From Deltaproteobacteria bacterium (GTDB lineage Bacteria > Myxococcota_A > Polyangia > Haliangiales > JADYYK01), in NCBI GenBank assembly GCA_020853705.1, contig JADYYK010000122.1, forward strand, positions 1-33,357: a DNA stretch of 33,357 nucleotides. Reading direction: 5' to 3'. The notes below the pieces were generated by a model. That model was not told the origin of the DNA. It made no database searches and saw nothing but the letters and a program-made list of their open reading frames with translations. Below are positions 26,938 through 33,357 of this stretch, in pieces; within the stretch, counting starts at the first letter, position 1, and each line of letters begins with the position of its first letter. The position numbers and the translations under genes are program-made.

Positions 26938-27983
26938 TGCGCGCCCCGTCATTTCGCTGGCACGCCGCGACCTCGCTGGCCGACGCCGCGCGTGCGCTGG
27001 CCGCCGGTGGTCCGCGCGCGCTGCTGCTCGGCGGCGGCACCGACGTGGTGCCCGCCATCAAGCGGCGCCAGTACGTGCCCGAGCTGCTCATCTCGCTGCG
27101 CCAGGTCGCCGAGCTGGGTCGCCTCGAGCCGCACGGCGCCAGCCTGCGCATCGGCGCCGGCGTGCGCCTCGGCGCGCTGGCCGCCGACGACCGCCTCGGC
27201 GTGGGCCACACCGCGCTGCGCCGCGCCGCCGGCGTGGTGGCCTCGCCACACATCCGCAACGTCGCCACCCTGGGTGGCAACCTGTGCCTCGACACCCGCT
27301 GCAACTACTACAACCAGAGCCTGGAGTGGCGTCGCGCCGTCGACTACTGCATGAAGGCGCCCGCCGGTGTCGCGCTGGCGGCCCCCGCGGGCGGCACCTG
27401 CTGGGTCGCGCCCGGCAGCCCGCGCTGCTGGGCGGTGTCACAGACCGACTGTGCCCCCGCGCTGATCGCGCTCGGCGCCAGCGTCACCCTGGTGTCGGCC
27501 GAGGGCCAGCGCACGCTGCCGCTGGCCGACCTGTACCGCGACGACGGCATGACCTGGCTGACCCGGCGCCCCGACGAGCTCCTGGCCTGGGTCGACGTCC
27601 CGGCCGCCGCCCGCAGCACCTACTGGAAGCTGCGCCGCCGTGGCAGCTTCGACTTCCCGGTGCTCGGGGTGGCCGCCGCGGTCGAGCTCGCGGGTGACGT
27701 CGTCACCGCCGCCCGCGTGGTCCTCGGCGCGGTCGCCTCGCACCCGGTGGTGGTGCCCACCGAATCGCTGCTGGGCCGCCCGCTGGGCGACGACGCCATC
27801 GCCGCCTTCGCCGAGCTGGCCACCCGCCTGGCCAAGCCGCTCGACAACACCGACTACCAGCTGGGCTGGCGCAAGCGCGTCACCCGCGCCTATGTCGTCG
27901 GCGCCCTGCGCGAGCTGCGCGGTGACGATCCCGCGCTGCTCGGGGTGCTGGCGCGCCGGCAGGCCGCGCTGATCCCGGCATGA
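26934..27983 (+). CDS. Molybdenum hydroxylase FAD subunit with extra 4Fe-4S loop (HcrB-like)
   Basis: The product is 349 residues. The FAD-binding pattern is LLGGGTDVVP (31-40) and ATLGGNLC (111-118). An inserted segment carries Cys123, Cys139, Cys156 and Cys165 (DTRCNYYNQ, DYCMKA, GTCWV, PRCWA), matching the loop that holds a 4Fe-4S cluster only in the 4-hydroxybenzoyl-CoA reductase beta subunits. Its second-to-third Cys spacing is wider than in the characterised Thauera enzyme, as I recall it. The C-terminal FAD/CODH-type domain follows. ATG 26934 overlaps the large-subunit stop, and its own stop overlaps fdhD. Confidence 0.9.
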   Translation: MMRAPSFRWHAATSLADAARALAAGGPRALLLGGGTDVVPAIKRRQYVPELLISLRQVAELGRLEPHGASLRIGAGVRLGALAADDRLGVGHTALRRAAGVVASPHIRNVATLGGNLCLDTRCNYYNQSLEWRRAVDYCMKAPAGVALAAPAGGTCWVAPGSPRCWAVSQTDCAPALIALGASVTLVSAEGQRTLPLADLYRDDGMTWLTRRPDELLAWVDVPAAARSTYWKLRRRGSFDFPVLGVAAAVELAGDVVTAARVVLGAVASHPVVVPTESLLGRPLGDDAIAAFAELATRLAKPLDNTDYQLGWRKRVTRAYVVGALRELRGDDPALLGVLARRQAALIPA

Positions 27984-28831
27984 CCTCGGGCGCCGGCGCC
28001 GACGGCCCGCGCGACGGCGATGCCGACGACCTCAGCGCCGAGGTCGCCCGCGTGGCCTGGCACGCCGGCGTCCCGTGCTCGAGCCCCGATCGCGTCGCGC
28101 GCGAGGAGCCGCTCGAGCTCCGCGTCTCGGGCGTCCCCGTCACCGTGGTCATGCGCACCCCCGGCCATGACGAGGAGCTGGTCACCGGCTTCCTGCTCTC
28201 CGAGGGCATCGTCGGCGCCGCCACCGAGCTGGCCAGCGTGCGCGAGTCGACCGTGGCGCCGCGCCCCGAGGCCGAGGGCAACGTCATCGAGGTGGTGCTG
28301 GCGCCCGGCGTCGAGGTCGACCTCGCCCGCCTGCGCCGCAACCTCTACGCGGCCTCCAGCTGCGGCGTGTGCGGCAAGGCCAGCCTGGCCCAGGTGCTGG
28401 ACGCGCGCCCGCGCCGTCCACCCGGCCGGCTCGCGGTCAGCGCCGCGCTGCTGGCCACGCTGCCGGCGGCCCTGCGCGCCGCCCAGGGCGGCTTCGACGT
28501 CACCGGCGGGCTGCACGCGGCCGGCCTGTTCGACGCCGGTGGGCGCGCCGTGGTGGTGCGCGAGGACGTCGGCCGGCACAACGCCGTCGACAAGGTGCTG
28601 GGCTGGGCCGCGCGCGCCGGCGTCGATCCCGCGCAGCACATCCTCATGGTGTCGGGCCGGGTCTCGTTCGAGATCGCCCAGAAGGCGGTGATGGCCGCGG
28701 TCCCGGTGCTGGCCGCGGTGTCGGCGCCGTCGTCGCTGGCCATCGCGCTGGCGCGCGAGGCCGGGGTGACGCTGGTCGCCTTCGTGCGCGACCAGCGTCT
28801 CTCGGTGTATGCGGGCGCGCTCGCCGGCTGA
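27980..28831 (+). CDS. fdhD: Formate dehydrogenase accessory sulfurtransferase FdhD
   Basis: The 283-residue protein carries the FdhD signature SSCGVCGK with Cys128 and Cys131, then REDVGRHNAVDKVLG and MVSGRVSFEIAQKAVMA, and ends in FVRDQRLSVYAG. Known FdhD passes sulfur from IscS to the molybdenum cofactor of formate dehydrogenase. Here it is the last gene of a hydroxylase operon, coupled by an ATGA overlap, with no formate dehydrogenase in the window. It may mature the Mo cofactor of this hydroxylase, a job usually given to XdhC-type proteins. The first about 30 residues are Ala/Asp-rich and not conserved. Confidence 0.93.
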   Translation: MTSGAGADGPRDGDADDLSAEVARVAWHAGVPCSSPDRVAREEPLELRVSGVPVTVVMRTPGHDEELVTGFLLSEGIVGAATELASVRESTVAPRPEAEGNVIEVVLAPGVEVDLARLRRNLYAASSCGVCGKASLAQVLDARPRRPPGRLAVSAALLATLPAALRAAQGGFDVTGGLHAAGLFDAGGRAVVVREDVGRHNAVDKVLGWAARAGVDPAQHILMVSGRVSFEIAQKAVMAAVPVLAAVSAPSSLAIALAREAGVTLVAFVRDQRLSVYAGALAG

Positions 28832-28855
28832 GCCGGCGTTCGGCGCAGCCCGCGC

Positions 28856-30661
28856 CTACTTCTTCAGCTTCTTGAGCAGATCGCCGAAGGTCCCGAACCC
28901 GGGGCCGCTCGACGAGCCGCCCGAGGCGCTCTTGTTCTGCGACGCGTTCCACTCCTGGGCGTCGCGACGCTCGTCGGCCTCCTCGGCGCCCTTCTTGGAC
29001 ATGCGCAGCTTGCCCTTCTCGCCAGGCAGGATGACGCCGCGGATCTCGGTGCCCTCGGGGAACAGCTTCTTGTGGTCGGCGCCGCGCGGGGTGCCCATCT
29101 CCACGTTCGGGATCAGCGCCCGCGCGCCGCCCTCCAGCTTGATGAAGACGCCGAAGGCCTCGATCTTGTCGACCTTGCCGATGACGACGTCGCCCGGCTT
29201 GAAGCGCGCGCTGGCGTCTTCACGCGGCGGCCGATCGCCACCGCCACCACGGCGCTCACCGCCGCCGGCCGGCCGCTCGCCGCGCTGCTCGCCACCACCA
29301 CCGCCGCCCTCGCGCGCCAGCGCCGCCTCGCGCGCCGCGCCCTCCAGCATCGACAGCCCGATGCGCTTCTTGTCGGGCTCGATGGCGACCACCGTGACCT
29401 CGACCTCCTGGCCCGGCTTGACGACATCCTTGGGGTGCATGATGCGCTTCTCGGCCAGCTGCGAGACATGGATGAGCCCATCCAGCCCCGGCGCCAGCTC
29501 GACGAAGGCGCCGAACGGCTGCAGCCGCACGACCTTGCCCTTGACCTTGCTGCCGATGGTGAACTTCTCGGCCACCTTGGCCCAGGGATCCTCGACCAGC
29601 GACTTCAAGGACAGCGAGATCTTCTGCTCCTTGGGCGGCCGCTTCTTCTTGTCCTTGCCAGTGCCTCTGGCTTCGCCAGAGGCACTGTCCGGTTCCGTTC
29701 CCGCGGCCGCGGCGCTCTCGATCTTCAGCACCTGGACCTCGACCTCCTGGCCCGAGGTCAGCACCTGGCTGGGATGGCCGACATGCCCGAACGACATCTC
29801 GGACACGTGCAGCAGGCCCTCGATCCCCGCGCCCAGGTCGATGAACGCCCCGTAGTCGCGCAGCGACGTCACGGTGCCGCGCAGCACCGCGCCGACCACC
29901 AGCTTCTCGCGCACCTTGGCCGCGACGCCGGCGTTCTCCTCCTCCAGCAGCGCGCGCCGCGACAGCACCACGTTGCGCCCGCCGTCGTCGATCTTGGTGA
30001 CCTTGAAGCGCAGCTTCTTGCCGATGAAGGTCCCGGGCTGCTCCACGAAGCGCAGGTCGACCTGGCTCGACGGGCAGAACGCCCGCATGCCGCCGACCGA
30101 GACCTCGAGGCCGCCCTTGTTGACCGCGGTCACCAGCCCCTCGACCGGCAGCCCGGTCTCCATGGCCTGACCGAGCAGGCCACGCAGCTCGGGGCCCGAG
30201 GTCAGCGCCTTGGACAGCACGATGGCGCCGCCCTTGCCGCCGACCGAGACCACGTGGGCCTCGATCTCGTCACCCTCGTGCACCGTCGGCTTGCCCTCTT
30301 CGTCGCGCAGCGGGCCGAGATCCAGCACCGCCTCGCTCTTGGCGCCGATGTCGACGAAGGCCGCGTCGGAGCCCAGCTTGACCACGGTGCCCTTGACGAC
30401 CTGGCCGACCTTGGGCTCCTTGCTGCGCGGCGTGGCCTGGGCCTGGTTCTCGGCCAGCAGATCCTCCATGCGCTCGAGCGGCTTCTGGTTCGCCGCGGGC
30501 GCCGCCGCGACCGGCCGCGCGGGCGGGAACTTCTCGTTGCCCGGCTGCGGCCCATCTTCTTCATCGTCGACGATGGGTCTCCGCGGCTGCTGGCCTGGCA
30601 TCAGGGTGTTGCCCGGCTGCGGGCCGTCGTCGTCGATCTCGGGTGACTTCGGTTCGGACAT
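28856..30661 (-). CDS. Multi-domain S1 RNA-binding protein
   Basis: The 601-residue protein has five S1 domains at about 86-151, 172-236, 256-352, 371-437 and 489-556, with typical GAFVDIG/GLLHVSEMS/GLIHVSQL motifs. It resembles ribosomal protein S1-like factors and may bind mRNA or the ribosome. The third domain is split by a Gly/Lys-rich insert (about 317-346) that contains a 29-base perfect hairpin. The N-terminus repeats DGPQPGN twice (12-18 and 36-42). A Gly/Arg-rich linker precedes the last domain and the C-terminus is basic. ATG 30661 has a GGAGGA ribosome site (30671-30676). Confidence 0.88.
   Translation of the reverse strand: MSEPKSPEIDDDGPQPGNTLMPGQQPRRPIVDDEEDGPQPGNEKFPPARPVAAAPAANQKPLERMEDLLAENQAQATPRSKEPKVGQVVKGTVVKLGSDAAFVDIGAKSEAVLDLGPLRDEEGKPTVHEGDEIEAHVVSVGGKGGAIVLSKALTSGPELRGLLGQAMETGLPVEGLVTAVNKGGLEVSVGGMRAFCPSSQVDLRFVEQPGTFIGKKLRFKVTKIDDGGRNVVLSRRALLEEENAGVAAKVREKLVVGAVLRGTVTSLRDYGAFIDLGAGIEGLLHVSEMSFGHVGHPSQVLTSGQEVEVQVLKIESAAAAGTEPDSASGEARGTGKDKKKRPPKEQKISLSLKSLVEDPWAKVAEKFTIGSKVKGKVVRLQPFGAFVELAPGLDGLIHVSQLAEKRIMHPKDVVKPGQEVEVTVVAIEPDKKRIGLSMLEGAAREAALAREGGGGGGEQRGERPAGGGERRGGGGDRPPREDASARFKPGDVVIGKVDKIEAFGVFIKLEGGARALIPNVEMGTPRGADHKKLFPEGTEIRGVILPGEKGKLRMSKKGAEEADERRDAQEWNASQNKSASGGSSSGPGFGTFGDLLKKLKK
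29659..29687. repeat. In-frame hairpin inside an S1 domain
   Basis: CAGTGCCTCTGG and CCAGAGGCACTG pair perfectly over a CTTCG loop. The sequence continues as GTCCGGTTCCGTTC (from 29687), the same start that follows the hairpin at 20766-20798. It encodes residues about 325-335 of the S1 protein, within an insert that splits the third S1 domain. Confidence 0.85.
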
Positions 30662-30687
30662 GCTGCGGCTTCCTCCAGAGGGGCCGG

Positions 30688-30693
30688 TTTATA
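30688..30693 (-). promoter_or_regulatory. Possible -10 box (TATAAA) for the S1 gene
   Basis: On the minus strand TATAAA lies 26 bases before the ATG and upstream of the GGAGGA ribosome site. No good -35 is seen at 17-18 bases. It stands out in this GC-rich region. Confidence 0.35.
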
Positions 30694-30874
30694 CCCGAAA
30701 CCGCCCGCGCTTGCGAGCCCGTGCACGGCGACAATCGACCCCACCGGGGCCTCCTCACCCGAGCCCCCGGCGTGGCAACCCCGTGGAACCAGTCGCGCCA
30801 GCGCTGGCACGCGACCTGCTGTAGCCCCGAGGTGATCCACTCCGTCCCGCGTTCGTCGAGGAGTCTCCCTGTCC

Positions 30875-31348
30875 ATGCCCCTGTCCGAGGTCACAGACGA
30901 GCACGCCGCCGCCCCCGCCTCCGATGCCAATGGCGATGACGTCGATGTCGACGATGCCGCCGCCGACCAGGCCCCCGAAGCCTCCGCCCCCCTGGCCTGC
31001 ATCGCCCCCGAGTCCACCCCGCGCATCTCGACCTGCTACTCGATGGCGCTGGAGCTCGACGCCTTCGTCGCGCGCACCGCCGCCGAGGCCCCGCGCACCC
31101 ACGCCTGGCTGGCCGATCATGCCCAGCGCGCGTCAGCCACCCTGGTCCTGCACCTGACCGAGTCGGTGCGCCACCAGGGCGACGACCGCTTCCGCTTCCT
31201 GGCCATGGCCCGCGCCGCCGCCCTCGAGGTCGACGCCGTGCTGACCCTGCTGGCCAACCGCGGCGTGTGCACCCGGCGCCGTCGCGCCGCCGCCCGCGAC
31301 GCCACCATGCGCCTGGTCGACGCGCTGGCCCGCGCCTCGGAAGCCTAG
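30875..31348 (+). CDS. Four-helix-bundle protein
   Basis: The 157-residue protein has an acidic, Ala-rich N-terminus (about 1-50) and then a helical core resembling the four-helix-bundle proteins first described from rRNA intervening sequences: AFVARTAAEAPRTHAWLADHAQRAS, VLHLTESVR and RFRFLAMARAAALEVDAVLTLL. The function of these proteins is not established. ATG 30875 follows a GAGGAG ribosome site (30858-30863). The stop codon (31346-31348) lies within the GCCTAG that begins the downstream inverted repeat, and the gene is divergent from the S1 gene across about 210 bp. Confidence 0.72.
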   Translation: MPLSEVTDEHAAAPASDANGDDVDVDDAAADQAPEASAPLACIAPESTPRISTCYSMALELDAFVARTAAEAPRTHAWLADHAQRASATLVLHLTESVRHQGDDRFRFLAMARAAALEVDAVLTLLANRGVCTRRRRAAARDATMRLVDALARASEA

Positions 31349-31598
31349 CCCAGCCTTGGCCGAGCCTTGGCCGAGCCTCTCACGATTCGTCACCTCGCGG
31401 TCGCCCCGGATTGCACCGAGGCCCGGATCCTCCCGTGGGAGACTCTCGCAGCGACGCCGCGCCCGGGCCGGCCTGGGCGCGGCGTCGCGGGTGCGCTTCA
31501 GGTCTGGCGGCCGAGGACGCTGGGTGCCTCGGGCGACGGGCTCCGCGGCGGCGGCCTCTGGAGGAGGCCGCTCTTCGCCGCTGCGCCGACGCGGCCGC
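31343..31598 (+). repeat. Left copy of the repeat bracketing the HNH gene
   Basis: About 256 bp, matched in inverted orientation by 33012-33236. The best block (31490-31598) differs from the other copy at about four positions over 109 bases. The copy begins GCCTAG at the stop of the four-helix gene, has a 21-base direct-repeat addition (CCTTGGCCGAG units) and carries two hairpins: GCGACGCCGCGCCC/GGGCGCGGCGTCGC (31451-31488) and GCGGCCTC/GAGGCCGC (31551-31571). Confidence 0.85.
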
Positions 31599-31673
31599 GC
31601 TGCGCGACAGCCCGCGGCGCCTCGTGTTGCTGCGGCTTCGTCCCGCCCGCGCCGCGCGGGGCGTCCGCTCGCC

Positions 31674-32729
31674 TCAGGCCGGCGCCGCCTCGCCGGCCGG
31701 CGCCGGAGCCACGCCGTAGGCCGTCCCGTCCGCATGGTGAAAGCCAAACCCACGTGGGCGCCGGGTGATGATCAGGCGGTCCTCGTGCACCGCATGGTGG
31801 TGTGCTGTGCACAGGAGTAGCAGGTTGCCGGGGTCGTGGTCGCCGTCTTGTGAACGATAGACCTGGTGGTGCAGGTCGAACCAGGCGGCGTTGCGACAAC
31901 CCGGGACCTTGCAGCGACCGTGGTCGCGGCGGACCACGGCGGCGCGGGTGGCCGCCGGAACCTCCCGCGTGACCTTGCTGCCGGGACGTCCGGTGTCGAT
32001 GACCGAGGCGTCGCACAGGGCGACCCGAAGCTCGGACGGATCGACGTCGACGACCTGGCCAGCGCCGTTCTGGGTCACACGCTCGCAGCGGTCGCAGACG
32101 TTGATGGCGATCTGGTAGCTCGGCGCGCCCGGCTTACGCGGCTCACTGCCCGCGAGGGCACGCCGCACCAGCTCGGCCACGAAGGCGTCGTCATCCAGGC
32201 GCTCCCCGGCGTCACGTCGCAGCTGCTGCCGCGCCTCGCGCAGCAGCGCCCGGGTGGCCGCGCGGAGCTCGAAGCGCACGGGGGTGGTGGCCTGGTCGGG
32301 GTCAGGCTCGTCGTCAGGGTCGCCACCCGGCGGACGGCCGGCGACCAGCTTCTCGATCTCGCGCACGTTGTAGCCGGCAGCACGCTCCAGCCAGACCAGC
32401 TCGTTGGCCGCGGTGGCCACGCGACTCAGCTCGCGCGCCGCCGAGTAGCTGATGGCGCTCGATGCCAGCGCGGCCCGCATCCGCGGCAGCGCGCCGAGCG
32501 CTTCGACCACGCGCACGCGCTCGTAGGCCAGCCGCGGCGTCAGCCCGAGCCGCGCCTCGGCATACTCGTGGAACGAAGCAAACCCCAGCGCGTCATGGAC
32601 CCCGAGCGCGCGCGCCTCCAACAGCGCCGCGACCTCGTCCGCCTCGGCGCGCTGCCTGCGCTGCACCTCCAGCACCACACGCTCGTCCGCCTGCCGCTGC
32701 TGGGCCGTCACCACCGTCGACTGCGTCAT
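31674..32729 (-). CDS. DUF222-HNH endonuclease domain protein
   Basis: The 351-residue protein has a helical DUF222 region (about 30-200: ALGFASFHEYAEARLGLTPR, AISYSAARELSRVA, GYNVREIEKLVAG). An HNH domain follows at about 268-318, with GRCKVPGCR (Cys273, Cys278), FDLHHQV (His287-His288), GNLLLLCTAHH (Asn302, Cys307) and His315 as expected metal or catalytic ligands. Such proteins are abundant in some Myxococcota and actinobacteria and are nicking/cleavage-type enzymes, role unknown. A GGAGGAGGG ribosome site fixes ATG 32729. It lies entirely between inverted repeat copies and uses its own strand, opposite the four-helix gene. Confidence 0.9.
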   Translation of the reverse strand: MTQSTVVTAQQRQADERVVLEVQRRQRAEADEVAALLEARALGVHDALGFASFHEYAEARLGLTPRLAYERVRVVEALGALPRMRAALASSAISYSAARELSRVATAANELVWLERAAGYNVREIEKLVAGRPPGGDPDDEPDPDQATTPVRFELRAATRALLREARQQLRRDAGERLDDDAFVAELVRRALAGSEPRKPGAPSYQIAINVCDRCERVTQNGAGQVVDVDPSELRVALCDASVIDTGRPGSKVTREVPAATRAAVVRRDHGRCKVPGCRNAAWFDLHHQVYRSQDGDHDPGNLLLLCTAHHHAVHEDRLIITRRPRGFGFHHADGTAYGVAPAPAGEAAPA

Positions 32730-33011
32730 GCTCACCCTCCTCCTGTCCCCCGCACCCTCGCGCATCTCCTTCCTACCACGCGTGTTTCGGACGTCCTGGT
32801 TGCGGCCTCTGCGCCGCGAAGCGCGCCGCCGCGCGCGAAAACGACCCTCGACGGCGCTCCGTGGCACCTCGACGAGCGTATGCGCTGGGAGCGGCCCTCC
32901 AGATCGAGGTTGACCATCCGGCGTCAGCGGCCTGATGCGGTCGTCAATAAAAAACGACATCAGGGCGCGCAAAATCTCCTTTGCGAGTGCCACGGGGCGC
33001 ATGGACCAAGA
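32730..33011. other. Leader region between HNH gene and right repeat
   Basis: No convincing gene is seen. The 282 bases contain the HNH ribosome site and, at 32944-32972, a weak minus-strand promoter-like pair (TTGCGC, 17 bases, TATTGA) within an unusually AT-rich patch. Frames running through here are low-complexity. Confidence 0.5.
32944..32972 (-). promoter_or_regulatory. Weak promoter-like pair before the HNH gene
   Basis: TTGCGC, a 17-base spacer and TATTGA match a sigma-70 layout on the minus strand. It would give a leader of about 200 bases before the HNH start. The match is weak. Confidence 0.2.
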
Positions 33012-33236
33012 GCGGCCGCGCCGGCGCAGCGGCGAAGAGCGGCCTCCTGCAGAGGCCGCCGCCGCGGAGCCCGTCGCCCGAGGCACCCAACGTCCCTCGG
33101 CCGCCAGACCTGAAGCGCACCGCCACTCCGCGCCCGGGCCGGCCTCAGGCGCATCGATGGCCGGCCACTGGAGGAGCCGGCCATCGATGCAATCCGGGGC
33201 GACTGAGATGACGAATGATGAGAGGCCTGACTAGGC
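33012..33236 (-). repeat. Right copy of the repeat bracketing the HNH gene
   Basis: This copy is inverted relative to 31343-31598. It begins at the stop codon of the right-hand gene (GCCTAG on the minus strand) and carries a perfect 15-bp hairpin with arms GCATCGATGGCCGGC and GCCGGCCATCGATGC (33151-33190). The conserved 8-bp hairpin has a changed loop (TGCAG here, TGGAG in the other copy) with the stem kept. Confidence 0.85.
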
Positions 33237-33357
33237 CCAATGCCGATCACTTAGCCGGAAGCCGGCGCACTCGCTGAGGTTCTTGTTTCGGTCGCCATCG
33301 AGGATCACGATGGCGTCATGCCGCGAGTTGCCGACCGTGTTCTCACCCCGCAGCCGC
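33231..33357 (-). CDS. C-terminal end of an unknown protein (5' end outside window)
   Basis: On the minus strand one frame is open from the right edge to a TAG at 33231-33233 and gives 41 complete residues. The sequence (VGNSRHDAIVILDGDRNKN, then LSECAGFRLSDRHWA) has a protein-like mix of residues, and the other two frames on this strand are closed. No family is recognised. The last codon and stop (GCC TAG) lie in the right repeat copy. Confidence 0.5.
   Translation of the reverse strand, partial: RLRGENTVGNSRHDAIVILDGDRNKNLSECAGFRLSDRHWA

Noticed and set aside
31343..33236. IscB/HEARO-type element (HNH endonuclease with structured RNA)
   Set aside because: The protein has DUF222 and HNH only; no RuvC motifs or PLMP region are seen, and at 351 residues it lacks the split-RuvC layout.
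31343..33236. Classic insertion sequence with transposase
   Set aside because: No DDE, serine or tyrosine transposase is present and no clear target-site duplication was found at the outer ends.

Overview
The window is very GC-rich DNA with tightly packed genes and many ATGA/GTGA stop-start overlaps. It is full of lipoproteins and of gene types common in Myxococcota: an AgmX/PglI-type domain lipoprotein, a FecR-TPR protein next to an ECF sigma factor, PEGA and SpoIID-like exported proteins, a GspC-like protein, a MoxR/DUF58 operon and a DUF222-HNH gene. A myxobacterium-like organism (Kofleriaceae/Haliangium-like) is the best inference. No rRNA, tRNA or CRISPR array is visible.

Layout. 1-1632 (minus): a partial exported protein, an AgmX-domain lipoprotein and a SAM methyltransferase. 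1650-5993 (plus): an RluA-type pseudouridine synthase, an ECF sigma factor with a palindrome just upstream, a FecR-like TPR protein, a small membrane protein and a CapA-like protein. 5974-9785: a minus-strand PAP2 phosphatase, then plus-strand genes for a GT21-like glycosyltransferase, a GspC/PDZ protein and a polytopic membrane protein. 9793-16121 (minus): one six-gene operon, DUF4129 - DUF4350 - MoxR ATPase - DUF58 - SpoIIM - RDD. 16173-19918: envelope proteins (Cys-rich protein, PEGA lipoprotein, a pair of related lipoproteins, SpoIID-like protein). 19979-23818: an SRPBCC protein, an SDR oxidoreductase ending in a large hairpin, an acyl-CoA thioesterase and a lipoprotein with a rhamnogalacturonan-lyase-like N-terminus. 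23975-28831 (plus): a four-gene, overlap-coupled operon for a molybdenum hydroxylase of the 4-hydroxybenzoyl-CoA reductase type, with fdhD as its last gene. 28856-31348: a five-domain S1 protein and a divergent four-helix-bundle protein. 31343-33236: an HNH endonuclease gene bracketed by inverted copies of a 225-256 bp repeat. 33231-33357: the end of an unknown minus-strand gene.

How the genes work together. The hydroxylase operon encodes all three canonical subunits (2Fe-2S, Mo, FAD plus an extra 4Fe-4S loop) and a sulfurtransferase that may mature the cofactor; the SDR and thioesterase upstream suggest an acyl-CoA or aromatic-CoA setting but are transcribed separately. The MoxR operon looks like a chaperone-type AAA+ system acting with membrane partners. 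The sigma factor and FecR-like protein form a sigma/membrane-regulator pair.

The most unusual signals are: (1) the HNH gene between inverted repeats that carry hairpins and reach the stop codons of both neighbouring genes; (2) a hairpin-plus-GTCCGGTTCC element seen twice, once at the SDR stop codon and once in frame inside an S1 domain; (3) the FdhD-coupled hydroxylase with a Gln at the likely catalytic Glu position; and (4) short in-frame tandem repeats in or near the signal segments of several exported proteins.
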